A DNA stretch of 64,000 nt from Gymnothorax reevesii (lineage: Eukaryota; Chordata; Actinopteri; Anguilliformes; Muraenidae): assembly GCA_029721435.1 (NCBI GenBank), contig CM056580.1:75789367-75853366 (forward strand), given 5' to 3'. The notes under the pieces were generated by a model that saw only the letters and a program-made list of their open reading frames with translations, was not told the origin of the DNA and did no database searches. Of the stretch, positions 37,690 through 48,003 are shown piece by piece. Numbering within the stretch: position 1 is the stretch's first letter; each line of letters starts with the position of its first letter. A program made the translations under genes and the position numbers.

Positions 37690-38531
37690 CTGTTGAAACA
37701 GACAAACAGACAGGGTCAATATGTATATCAGCACAACAGATGCAAAGATGGACATTCAAAAAAAGAAACTGAGTCATTGCCTCTAGCAGCAGTCTTCACT
37801 AGCCTGGCTAAAGGGGATATTCAATGATCAAATATCATGTTAGAAACATTAAAATATTGCGGCCTGAAATAAGGCGAACTTAGAAAAGTTTATTACATTT
37901 TCCTTACCTCAAAAGCCTCTGAGCAACCCCCCCGAGAGCAGACAGACAACAGTATGTGCTGAAAAATTATGTTTAATGAGGCCTTCTATGACAACTCAAA
38001 AGACCCACTGAAGAAAAGACCAAGCATTGCACCTCCTAGGGTACTGATAGATTCATCCCCAAATGGCCAAAGGCACACTGACACTCAGCCGCCACAGCTC
38101 CAGAAGACAACACTCTGCTCCGGCTCCCCACTGGATTTCTCATTTTGCTCCCTGTGGGAAGCAAATGGGTGCAATCCGGCATTTACAGAAAGTGGAAAGC
38201 AGGGTGGGATGACTGCTGATTGTGCAGGGCGATCCCAGTGACTCCATCTGCTCTGACTGCCACAGAGCCCATTAGCCCACACACAGCAGAGTGAACAGAG
38301 GAACCTACCAGTATAGATTGATGCTGTGACTTCAACAGAGGGGAAATAAGCGTTACCAATTAAACCCCACCAACTGTTCCCAATAGATGATCATGCTCTT
38401 GGACACACTTGTCCCAATTTTTCTGTACGCCATACATTCGTATGCAATGTTATGCGGACTGACAATCTCTGCCGTGATTCGTCATTGGGAGTGGTTCTTT
38501 CCTACTCAGGTAAATCTATGTATGGGCTATG
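37690..38531. other. Upstream ZMAT4 intron, proximal part
   Basis: No coding or repeat signal up to the Gypsy insertion site. The four bases before the LTR (TATG, 38528-38531) are the left target duplication of that element. Confidence 0.6.
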
Positions 38532-39038
38532 TGTAATGTGAATATACGCCACTAGATGGCAGTATTTACCTTTTTTTTTATTCAGCTCAGACTGGAGCTA
38601 TGTTTGGACATGTTTCAGACATGTCTGGGGCAAGTCCCCGAAAATAAAAAAAAAAGGTCTAAATGTGGGTGGGGTCTGTAAAAGAGTATATAAGGAGTAG
38701 AATTGAGACAGTAAAGTGGAAGGAGAAATTGCAAGAAGAAGGATACGTGTGACCAGACCTGTCATTCTGTTCAAGACCTGTGAAGTTTTCTTTTGTGGAT
38801 TTTTGCCTGTGTTAGAGCATTTTTCCTTGCCCAGGACATCACCAAGCCACCCCAACAAAGAGGGACTGTAAATATTTCTGTTTTTGTTGTGTTCAATCTT
38901 GGTCTTAAGTGTAGATAGTAGTTTAGTCTTTGTTTTTTTCATTAAATGTGTTCAAGTTTTTAAAACTGTTTCTGTCATCCCTTGCTGTTGCTGTAGCTGT
39001 TGTGTTGTAAATTGTAATAACAAATTGGGGCCATAACA
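38532..39038 (+). repeat. 5' LTR of the Gypsy element
   Basis: It starts TGTAATGTGAATATACGCC and ends GGGGCCATAACA. It contains a TATATAAG box at about 38687-38694 and an ATTAAA signal at 38941-38946. A GCTGTTGCTG tract near the end is shorter by one or two units than in the right LTR. Confidence 0.93.
38687..38694 (+). promoter_or_regulatory. TATA box of the Gypsy 5' LTR
   Basis: TATATAAG lies in the middle of the LTR. The equivalent site in the 3' LTR reads TAGATAAG, so the two ends differ at the core promoter. The role is inferred from position. Confidence 0.6.
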
Positions 39039-39040
39039 AA

Positions 39041-39059
39041 TTGGGGGCTCGTCCAGGAT
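39041..39059 (+). promoter_or_regulatory. Primer binding site, tRNA-Pro type
   Basis: Two bases after the LTR, TTGGGGGCTCGTCCAGGAT differs by one base from the 18-nt primer site complementary to the tRNA-Pro 3' end, as known from gammaretroviruses. It indicates minus-strand priming by tRNA-Pro. Confidence 0.8.
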
Positions 39060-39151
39060 AGACATCGTGTGAGTCATTTATTGAAAATGTAACATTCGAA
39101 ATTGGAAAAATTGATTTTTTAAATTGAATACATATATATAGATCAACAGCA

Positions 39152-40430
39152 ATGGATGATTTCTTGGCATCATCAACCGTTGAGGTTTTGAAGTCTTTTA
39201 AAAAGACAGAACTGCTAGAAATTTGCAGACATTTAGAGCTGACAGAGGTATAACCAGCCATGCGAAAAGCAAGACTGGCTAGAGAGATAGTTGAATATTA
39301 CATTGATGAAAATGTGTTTGCACCAGGAGATCCGGAACAGTTTCCAGTGGAAAATCCAAATATAGAAATGGAACTTAAATTAAAAATGCTAGAGATTGAA
39401 AGGGAAGAAAAAGAAAAACAAAGGCAGTTTGAGTTGGAAAAATTAGCAAGAGAAGAGAAAAAAGAAAGGGAGGAAAAAGAGAAAGAAAGGGAGGAAAGAG
39501 AAAAAGAAAGGGAGGAAAAAGAGAAACAAAGAGAATTTGAGAGGGAAGAAAAAGAAAAACAAAGAGAATTTGAGTTAGAAAAATTTGCAAGACAGAGAGA
39601 TTTTGAATTAGAGAAATTCGATAGAGAAGAAAGACTCCAAATGGAGCAACTAAAAATTAAAATTTAAATTGAAAATAAATTTTGGGCTAGCCAAGAGGTA
39701 AAACTGGTGCCTCCATTTTCGGAAAAGGATGCTGACAACTATTGACAGTGTTTTGAAAAGGTAGCAAAGAGTTGCCAGTGGCCAAAGGAACACTGGCCTC
39801 TGATGTTGCAAACTGTCCTCAAGGGTAAAGCTCAACAAGCCTATTCGGCTTTGTCTGCAGATGATTCCTCTGATTATGAGGTTGTCAAAAAGGTTATTGT
39901 GAGAGCTTATGAGTTGGTTCCAGAGGCTTACCGACAGAAATTCAGAAGTCTGAAGAAATCTGAAATCATACTTATGTGGAATTTGCTAATGAGAAGAAGG
40001 TTTGCTTTGAGCGCTGGTGTACTTCTATGGAGGTCAAGGATGATTTCAACTCACTAAAAGAGATGGTGTTAGTTGAAGAATTCAAGAGCTGTGTTAAAGA
40101 TGATGTTAAGACCTACCTTAATGAGAAGCAAGCACTGAACTTGCAATCAGCTGCCAAATTTGCAGATGAATATGTTCTCACACATAAGTCTAAATTTCAG
40201 TTTAGTGGTAACAATAGATGGTTACAATTTCAGGAAAAAGGGAACGGTGAAACCTAAGATTCCTCACCCAAAGACAAAGACAAATCTGGTGATGATGCTC
40301 AGAAATCCAGTAACAGGTCTGATCAAAGTGTGAAAGCTGACAGTGACAAAAGTGGTCTAGTTTGCAGTTATTGCAAGAAATCTGGTCATGTTACAACTAA
40401 CTGTTGGTTCCTCAAAGCTAAGAAAGAAAA
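39152..40430 (+). pseudogene. Gypsy gag: coiled coil, SCAN-like segment, CCHC knuckle (broken)
   Basis: ATG at 39152 opens MDDFLASSTVEVLKSF and continues into a very charged Glu/Lys/Arg coiled coil (about 39390-39660) built from repeated EEKEKQREFE-like units. A capsid segment of the SCAN/retrotransposon-gag type follows (KGKAQQAYSALSADD, VKKVIVRAYELVPEAYRQKF). A CCHC knuckle C-x2-C-x4-H-x4-C lies at 40363-40404. The breaks are TAA at 39251-39253, TAA at 39665-39667, a TGA near 39742, a frameshift near 39965 and TAA at 40255-40257. After the frameshift the frame is shared with pol, so gag and pol were probably one reading frame originally (inference). Confidence 0.82.
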
Positions 40431-43400
40431 AGAAAAGGACACCAAACCAAATGCCTTTGTGAAAGCAAGGTTAGAAACCCCTGTAGTAGATGACCGATCT
40501 GCTAAATTGCCTGCTTCTGGTGGGGCTAAAAAGCCTGATACTGCTGACTTTGTGAGGGAGGAATTTCTTCCATTTGTGTCAGAGGGATTTGTGGCTCTGA
40601 ATGAGCATACTACTCCTGTCCCCATATATATCCTAAGGGATACCGGAGCTTCTCAGTCACTTTTGTTGATGGACTCCTTGGAGTTACGTGATGAGACCGC
40701 CTCAGGGGATTTCATACTTGTACAAGGTATTGAAGGGAGGACTGTATCTGTACCCCTGAGCTCTATATTCTTGAAGTCAGATTTAGTTACAGGACAGGTA
40801 AAGGTGGGACTTATGTCAAGTCTACCTATAAAGGGTGTTTCTCTGTTGCTAGGCAATGACCTGGCTGGGGGCAAAGTAGTTCCCCCTGTACATCTTACTT
40901 TACAGCCGAGCACTGAAGATGGGGATGAGGACCCATCTCTGTATCCTTCTTGCGCAGTGACTCGTGCTATGGCCAAGAAGGCTAAAGAAGAAGATGTTGT
41001 GGTGCCGTCCAGCACATTGAATAGTCAGGACTCAGGTGGTTCGCCTGATGACTCTGATTGGCCTACTATGGTTTCTCCGTTTAAGAACTTATCAGACACT
41101 TTTATCAGTTCATTGTTCAGCCAGCCAGATGGGTTTGGTGATTCTGATGTGTCTGGAGACTTGTCTCTGTCCAGAAAGCAGTTGATTGAGGAGCAAACTA
41201 ATGATCCTGAAATTTGTGCACTAAGGAGTAGAGCCCTTCCTGATAAAGAAATAGACGCAGTTCCAGTTGGGTTTTATCTCAAGGATGGTGTGTTGATGCG
41301 GAAGTGGCGCCCTCCTGATATCCCTGCCAATGCAGATTGGGCAGTGGTCAGGCAAATTGTTGTTCCGAAGGTCTACAGGAATGAGATCTTAACAATGGCT
41401 CATAGTTTACCTTTAGGAGGTCATCTTGGTGTTAACAAGACTGTTGATAAGATCGTGAAACACTTCTTTTAGCCTAGGCTTCGGAAAGACGTTTCCAACT
41501 TCTGCAAAACCTGTCACACTTGTCAGGTAGTTGGAAAACACCAGATAGACCCACCTGTAGCTCCATTGCAGCCTATCCCAGCATTTGGAGAGCCCTTCTC
41601 TAAGGTCATTGTTGATTGTGTTAGTCCATTACCCAAGACTAGATCTGGAAATCAGCACTTGTTGACAATCATGTGTGCATCTACCAGATTCCCTGAAGCT
41701 ATACCTCTACGTAACATCAAAGCAACTGCAATCTCAAAGGCTTTGATAAAGTTCTTCACGTTGTTTGGCCTTCCCAGGGAAATTCAGTCAGACCAAGGTA
41801 GCAATTTCACTTCTGGTTTGTTTCAGCAGGTTGTGTATGAACTAGGTGCAAAGCAGATTCTTTCTAGTGCCTATCATCCAGAAAGTCAGGGTGCCTTAGA
41901 GCGGTTTCATTCCACTCTCAAGACAATGATGAGGACTTATTGTTATGACCATGAGAAAGACTGGGATGAAGGTGTTCATTTGCTGTTGTTTGCAGCTAGA
42001 GAAGCAGTGCAGGAGTCTAATGGATTCAGTCCATTTGAGCTAGTGTTTGGTCATGAATTGAGAGGACCTTTGCTATTATTGAGTGAACAATGGCAAGAGG
42101 AAGAGCCGCACATTAGTCTGTTAGACTATGTTAGCAAGTTCAAGGAAAGATTGCGTGCAGCTTGGGACCTAGCCAAAGAGAACTTGAAATCAAGCCAGGG
42201 AAAAATTAAAACTTGGTATGATCATTAGGCTAGAAGCCGTGAGTTTAAACCAGGAGACAAGGTCCTTGTGTTGTTTCCCTTGCAGTCCAATCCTTTGCAG
42301 GCTAGATTTCATGGTCCTTATGAAATTCTGACAAAACTCAATGATCTCAATTACATTGTGAAGACTACAGATAGGAGAAAACCAAAACAATTGTGTCACA
42401 TTAACATGCTGAAGCCTTATCATGACAGAAATGCTAGGGTTGCAGTTGTCACTTCAGATTCTCCTATGGTCGAGATTTGTGAAGATGAGGGGGAGTTTCA
42501 AGATGATGAACCTAGAATTAAAGCTGAAGTTCTTTCATGTAAATTGTCAAATTCTGAAGTGTTGCAAAATCTTGACGTAAAACTCCAGCACTTAGAACCC
42601 TCACAGAGAGATCAGTTTAAGAGGTTGATCAAGAAATATGAGGATCTGTTTCCTGATGTTCCAAGGAGAGTTTCTATAGCCTCTCATGATGTAGATGTTG
42701 GTGATGCCAAACCAATTAAACAGCATCCGTACCGGATGAATCCTGAAAAGAGAAAGATTGCTGAGAAAGAGGGTGAATACATGTTAGAACATGATATTAT
42801 CAGACCCTCCAACTCAGATTGGAGTTCACCCTGTGTGCTAGTTCCAAAACCTGATGGAAGTACTAGATTCTGTACAGATTATCGCAAAGTCAATGCTGTA
42901 ACTAGAACTGATGTGTTTCCAATACCTAGGATTGATGATTGTATTGATAGAGTAGGGCAAGCAAAGTTTCTGACCAAGATTGATTTATTGAAGGGTTATT
43001 GGTGTGTGCCTTTAACTGAGAGAGCCAAGAGCATCTCTGCTTTTGCCACACCATCTGGGTTGTACCAGTATGAAGTCCTACCCTTTGACATGAAAAATGC
43101 CCCAGCCACGTTCCAAAGGATGATACAGTCTACAATCGCCGGATTGCCACACACGGGTGCATACATCGATGACCTGATCACATGGAGTGACTCCTGGGAA
43201 GAACATCTAAAAGATGTAGAGACGTTGTTCCAGCGCCTGACCCAGGCTAACCTGACTGTTAACCTGAATAAGAGTGACTTTGGTTGTGCTACTGTCACCT
43301 ATCTTGGCTACGTCATAGGCCAGGGTAAGGTGGCACCCATAAATGCTAAAGTCCAAGCCATCATGGACTTTCCAGTTCCTGACAACAAAAAAGCTTTGCG

Positions 43401-43963
43401 CCACTTCCTTGGAATGATCAGGTACTACCGCAAGTTCTGCAAGAACTTTGCTGAGATTGCTCTCAGTCTAACTAACCAACTGAAGAAAGGCGTAAAGATC
43501 ACTTGGGATGATGCATGCCAGAGAACCTTCGATCGCCTGAAGTCTCTGCTGTGTCACTTCCCCGTGCTCAAATCTCCTGACTTCAACAAACCGTTCTCCA
43601 TCGCGGTCGATGCTAGCGTCCAAGCTTGTGGATCTGTGCTCCTACAGAGAAGTGACTCTGATGACATTGAGCATCCCGTGGCATACTTCTCCAGGAAGTT
43701 CAATCGCCACCAAAGGAACTATTCCACAATAGAGAAGGAGCTGTTGGCTCTGGTCCTATCTTTACAACACTTTGATGTTTATGTTTGTACAGGGCAAAAT
43801 CCAATGGTTGTGTACACAGACCACAATCCGTTAATGTTTTTGAGTAAGATGAAAAACAAGAATCGGAGATTGTTGAATTGGAGTTTGATTTTACAGGAGT
43901 TTGACTTGGAAATTAAGCATGTGAAGGGTACAGACAATGTAATTGCTGATTGCTTATGTTTGA

Positions 43964-43965
<2 letters not shown>
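40430..43965 (+). pseudogene. Gypsy pol: protease, integrase, reverse transcriptase, RNase H (three domains nearly intact)
   Basis: The protease has the DTGA site at 40639-40650. The integrase has an HHCC finger (His pair near 41400-41430, Cys pair in FCKTCHTC about 41500-41523). Its catalytic core holds Asp in VDCVSPLP, Asp in SDQGSNF and Glu in GALERF, with 35 residues between the last two. The GPY module (FHGPYEI) is near 42310. The RT has LVPKPDGS, FCTDYRKVN and YIDD at 43162-43173. RNase H has AVDASVQACG, STIEKELLA and YTDHNPL, ending near DNVIADC. Only two stops interrupt it, TAG at 41470-41472 and TAG at 42226-42228, both in one unbroken frame. The integrase preceding the RT is the notable feature. 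Confidence 0.9.

Positions 43966-43994
<29 letters not shown>
43966..43994. repeat. (TA)n tract at the pol 3' end
   Basis: AT dinucleotide run directly after the RNase H region. The predicted Tyr-Ile repeat at the end of the pol frame is due to it, so the true C-terminus is uncertain. Confidence 0.9.
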
Positions 43995-44001
<7 letters not shown>

Positions 44002-44103
44002 TTTATTTGAATATTGTATGATATGTATATATAGACAAGTGTCCACTTAACCATTTTGTATTGAAAAGAAAAATGTTGCCTTTATGAGTCAAAATTTTTC
44101 CCT

Positions 44104-44117
44104 TTTGGAATGGAGGT
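44104..44117 (+). promoter_or_regulatory. Polypurine tract of the Gypsy element
   Basis: TTTTGGAATGGAGG lies immediately before the TG of the right LTR. The purine-rich part (GGAATGGAGG) is in the expected place for plus-strand priming, though short and containing one T. Confidence 0.6.
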
Positions 44118-44632
44118 GTAATGTGAATATAGGCCACTAGATGGCAGTATTTACCTTTTTTTTTTAATTCAGCTCAGACTGGAGCTATGTTTGGACATGT
44201 TTCAGACATGTCTGGGGCAAGTCCCCGAAAATTAAAAAAAAAAAGGCCTAAATGTGGGTGGGGTCTGCAAAAGAGTAGATAAGGAGTAGAATTGAGACAG
44301 TAAAGTGGTAGGAGAAATTGCAAGAAGAAGGATACGTGTGACCAGACCTGTCATTCTGTTCAAGACCTGTGAAGTTTTCTTTTGTAGATTTTTGCCTGTG
44401 TTAGAGCATTTTTCCTTGCCCAGGACATCACCAAGGAACCCAACCAAAGGGGAATGTAAATATTTCTATATTTGTTGTGTTCAATCTTGGTCCTAAGTGT
44501 AGATAGTAGTTTAGTCTTTGTTTTTTTCATTAAATGTGTTCAAGTTTTTAAAACTGTTTCTGTCATCCCTTGCTGTTGCTGTTGCTGTAGCTGTTGTGTT
44601 GTAAATTGTAATAACAAATTGGGGCCATAACA
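44118..44632 (+). repeat. 3' LTR of the Gypsy element
   Basis: It starts TGTAATGTGAATATAGGCC and ends GGGGCCATAACA. It is 515 bp against 507 bp for the left LTR, the excess coming mainly from A/T runs and extra GCTGTT units. ATTAAA at 44529-44534. TATG follows at 44633-44636. Confidence 0.93.
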
Positions 44633-44739
44633 TATGAGATAGCCGCAAGTAGGGATGACTAACAAAGGGACAATATGTCTTCTGAAGTTGGATAAACTTC
44701 AATACCAACACTGCCAGTGAACCATGGCGAGAGCCATAA

Positions 44740-45249
44740 TCTACAAAAGGCGAAAAGTTGTGGTGACCCTTCCAGGAGCGGCCAGCCTAACAAAATTCCT
44801 CAAAGAGTGCACTGACAACTCATCCAGGTCACAAAACAAACCCATATTTACATCATAAGACCAGCAATCCTCAGTTAATGTTTCCTATTCCACACAGAAA
44901 AAGAAACTGGACAAAATGGCATCCCTGGGAGAGCTACAAGGCAAAGACCACTGCTAACCAAAAAAAACAAAAACATCTTGATGACCCACAGGTCTTTAGG
45001 GATAATATTCTGTGGTCTGAAATGTCACTTTTTGGAAAACAAGAGTCCTGTTTCATCAGGCATGAAGTTAACACAGCACTCAACAATGGGGACATCATTA
45101 CACCAGTCAAACACTGTGGTGAAAGTGTGATGGTCTGGGACTGTTACTGGCTCGGGACCTTAGTGGCTTGCTGCAATGGAAAGAACCATGAATTATCACT
45201 CTACCAGAAAAATTCAAATGGAGAATTTCTTGTTGAGATGCTGTGTTAT
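44740..45249 (+). pseudogene. Tc1-like transposase remnant (family 1, copy C)
   Basis: Segments in shifting frames include the helix-turn-helix linker (VVVTLPGAASLTKF), KKKLDKMASLGELQGK, and LDDPQVFRDNILWS followed by a damaged catalytic Asp-Glu (SEM instead of SDE). Then come GKQESCFIRHEVNTA and VKHCGESVMVWDC. The piece at 46486-46690 resumes with the C-terminal part (DLKQAANHSIWLNLNNSAKRN, then YLLVVVAMKGGTTN-like text). The region with the second Asp and the Glu is missing through a deletion before 45237. No product is possible. Confidence 0.72.
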
Positions 45250-46485
45250 TGTTGTGTTGCGATCAGGAACCAGATGCGAGAACCAGGAAATGCAGTATAG
45301 CTTGTTTTATTGGTAAAGGGGGGTGACGCCCGCAGGGCGAAAAACAGTACAAAGTCCGCAATCCAAAAGTCGAAATCTAGTTGGGCAAAAATAGTATCAA
45401 AAACCAGGGCAGCAATCACAGTAATCGTAGTCGGACAGAAATGGGTCTGGTACACAGGAATAGTACTATCAAAGAGACAAGCCAGAATCCACAGGACGTA
45501 ATCCGAATCGTTACCAGGGCAGCAAACAGATCTCGTAGTCGGGCAGAAAAATGGTCAAAACACACAGATGCAACAGTAATCCAAAATCACAAAGGCAAAA
45601 ATCAAAAGTCGAGCAATCCAGTCAGAAAGATAAACATTCAGAAATCAAGGCAAGAAACATGGCGTGGGAGAACGATCTGACAAGAAAGTGAACCAAACAG
45701 ACATCTTATATACACATCCGGGGTAAACACATGACCAGGGAGAACAGGTGCAATCAATGGTAACAATGATCAGGGAGAGAAACATGAGGAATAAACTAAT
45801 TACATGAATTTGGCTGTAGCCAAAACGCAGACAGGGATCACAAGACCAACCTAAGTACAAAACAACAGCTCCGGTTAAGGAGTACTAAAGTGCCAAGATA
45901 AAAGTAAAGGAAAGCACAAAGTATAAGTGGAAATCCACAGAAACTTGCAGCAGAGATAATTAGGGATAGGCAAGGAGGCGGAGATTAGAATTGAGCGACT
46001 GCTGAGAGATCGTTAGTCAATTAGTATGTGCAGCTATACAATCCCGAGTGCATGTTAGAAAGTTAGTAAAAATATACAAGATTAGTGTGGTTAGTAATTA
46101 GCAAAAACAATAAACTGTTAGTATGTGTTAGTAAGACAGTAAAAGAGAGAGGAAGGAAGAACACGAGATAATGAAAGAAGATTGAAACCCAGAAACCAAT
46201 AAATCGCCTGAATGAGTGGCACACAAGACAAGGGACCGTGAGCAAAGATACACACATGACAAGACAGGGCAGACAAAGTGCAAAGCATGGAAATGAAAAC
46301 ATGGCATGGAAAACTAAATGATCGAACCATGAAAAATAATAAACAAGAAATCTAAACTACCAAAAACACAATACACAATACTAAGAATGGTCAGACAGGC
46401 AGTGGTCACTAAACACAAGAATCCTAAGTATGGCAGAGCCAGGCACAGAACTTAAACATGACAAGCAGAAATGCAAATGACAACA
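45250..46485 (-). repeat. Solo LTR 1 (minus orientation) inside Tc1 copy C
   Basis: On the plus strand it starts TGTTGTGTTGCGATC and ends AATGACAACA, so TG...CA with TGTTGT/ACAACA ends. GTTAT flanks both sides (45245-45249 and 46486-46490), a 5-bp target duplication. Read on the minus strand it has AATAAAAC near its end (complement at about 45303-45310), as expected for an LTR polyadenylation signal. About 1.24 kb, no coding signal. An internal partial duplication of about 110 bp (ACCAGGGCAGCAA at 45401 and 45512) is visible. Confidence 0.82.
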
Positions 46486-46714
46486 GTTATGACCTTAAAC
46501 AGGCAGCTAACCATTCAATTTGGCTGAATTTAAACAATTCTGCAAAGAGGAATGGGTCAAAATTCCTCCATAGCTATATGAAAGCCAGTAATCGCAAATG
46601 TTTGATTGTAGTTGTTGCTATGAAGGGTGGCACAACCAATTTTGGTTCGAGGGGCAATTATTTGTTCACATCGGTGCTATGGGTTTTGAATTTCTCTTTA
46701 CCTGCAAATGAAAT

Positions 46715-47848
46715 TGTTCTATTCTGATTCTGCCTTGCCATGTTCCTGACCTGACTGCCACGTGTATATTTTTGCTATGTCTGACTATTCTTGAAATGTG
46801 TATTGTGACTTGGTCACTCAGATTTATTCATGCATCGTTTTAGTTTTGTTTTTGCCATGTTTTACTTTTTACCATAGTTTTACTCCGGTCCATGTTTTTG
46901 TTTATACCATGCTTTGCACTTTGTCTGCTCCTGTCTGGTCATTGGACTAGTCTTTGCTCACAGCCCCAGTACTGCGTGCCACTCCTTCGGGTGATTTAAT
47001 GGCTTCAAGATTTCAACCTTCCTTTCAATCTTGTTTACTTCCTTCACCCTGCTTTTCCTATATTACTAACCAAACTAACATTTTGTTGTTTTTGTTAAAT
47101 TACTAACCAAGACTAACATTGTATATAATACTAACTTACTAACAACCACTAGGGATTGTATAGCTGCACTTACTAATTGATTAACAAGCTCTCAGCATTC
47201 GCCCTGTTCTAATCTCCGCCTCTTGTCTTTCCCTAATCTTCTCTTCTGCGTTTCTGTGGGTTCTCCACACTTGCTCACGCTGTCCTTTCTGTTAGTATCT
47301 AGGCACATTAGAACTCCTTGACTGGAGCTGTGTATTTGTCAATAGGTTTGTCCCGTGATCCCTGTACGCGTTTTGGTTTCTGCCAATTTCATGTGATCAG
47401 GTTCTCCCTAATGCGTTGCTACCCAGTAATCAGTCTGACTGCCTGCACCTGAGTTCTGTTATCATGTGATCTCCCAGAAGTGTATATTAGGTGTCTCCCC
47501 ACAGCACTTCCTCATCAGATCGTTCTCCCTTGTTTGCTTGTGCCACGTTCATTTTCGCCTAGTTCTCATTGTGATTATCTTTCTGACTGGACCGTCCTTG
47601 ATTATCGATTTTTGCCTACTCCCTGTACTTCGCCGCCTTCTTGTTACCAAACCCTTTTTTGTACGACTGATTTTCGTGATTGGTGCCCTGGTTACGATTT
47701 TGGATTTCGCCCTTTGGTTTCTGATTATGGATTGTGGACTTTGTACCGTTTCCTGCTCTGTTGGGGGTTTTCCCCCCCCCCATCAGAAAAAAGCCTCCTT
47801 TTTGCATTTTACTGGTTCTCGCTTGTAGTCCCTTTCGTAATCCTCACA
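46715..47848 (+). repeat. Solo LTR 2 (plus orientation), same family as solo LTR 1
   Basis: It starts TGTTCTATTCTGATTCTGCC and ends CGTAATCCTCACA. GAAAT flanks both sides (46710-46714 and 47849-47853). Its text parallels solo LTR 1 read in reverse (GGATTGTATAGCTGCAC, CTAATCTCCGCCTC, TGATCCCTGT, GTTTTGG, CAGATCGTTCTCCC, ACTGGTTCTCGC), with enough differences to show they are not a recent pair. Open frames within it are artefacts. Confidence 0.82.
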
Positions 47849-48003
47849 GAAATTATCATTTAAAAGCCGCATTTTATGTTTACTCACATTATCTTTGTCT
47901 TATAATTAAAGTTAGTTTGATGATCGGAAACATTTATATATGAGGAATACAAATAAATGGAATAAATCAGCAAAGGGGGCACATGCTTTTACAAACCACT
48001 GTA

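Larger units (their letters stand above)
38532..44632 (+). mobile_element. Ty3/Gypsy LTR retrotransposon, Gmr1-like (integrase before reverse transcriptase)
   Basis: A complete 6.1-kb element with two LTRs (TG...CA), a tRNA-Pro-type primer site, gag, pol and a purine tract before the right LTR. TATG flanks both sides (38528-38531 and 44633-44636). Gene order is gag coiled coil, SCAN-like capsid segment, CCHC knuckle, protease, integrase, RT, RNase H. The integrase lies upstream of the RT, the order described for Gmr1 elements of fish and unlike most Gypsy elements. Several nonsense codons and one frameshift make this copy defective. About 16 substitutions separate the LTRs over some 510 bp, so the insertion is of moderate age. 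Confidence 0.92.
44640..48003 (+). mobile_element. Tc1-like family 1, copy C, carrying two solo LTRs
   Basis: Transposase-type sequence runs 44700-45249 and 46486-46714, and the terminal repeat 47849-48003 ends GTGGTTTGTAAAAG-type text (reverse complement) with ACTGTA at 47998-48003. It is interrupted twice, by 45250-46485 and 46715-47848. The left terminal repeat is not recognisable next to the Gypsy LTR. The Gypsy target duplication sits in TATG that may or may not belong to this element. Confidence 0.75.

Noticed and set aside
39375..39590. Minus-strand frame rich in Phe/Leu/Pro
   Set aside because: Shadow of the Glu/Lys coiled-coil codons of gag on the opposite strand.
38528..44636. Retrovirus with an envelope gene
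   Set aside because: After RNase H only about 150 bp of AT-rich sequence precedes the right LTR; there is no room for an envelope frame.
45244..47853. One single large foldback element
   Set aside because: Each arm has its own exact 5-bp duplication (GTTAT, GAAAT) and Tc1 sequence lies between them, so two separate solo LTR insertions explain it better.
47466..47863. Two overlapping frames of about 120-127 codons with membrane-like composition
   Set aside because: Both lie inside solo LTR 2 and cross its right boundary; the hydrophobic look comes from T-rich sequence.
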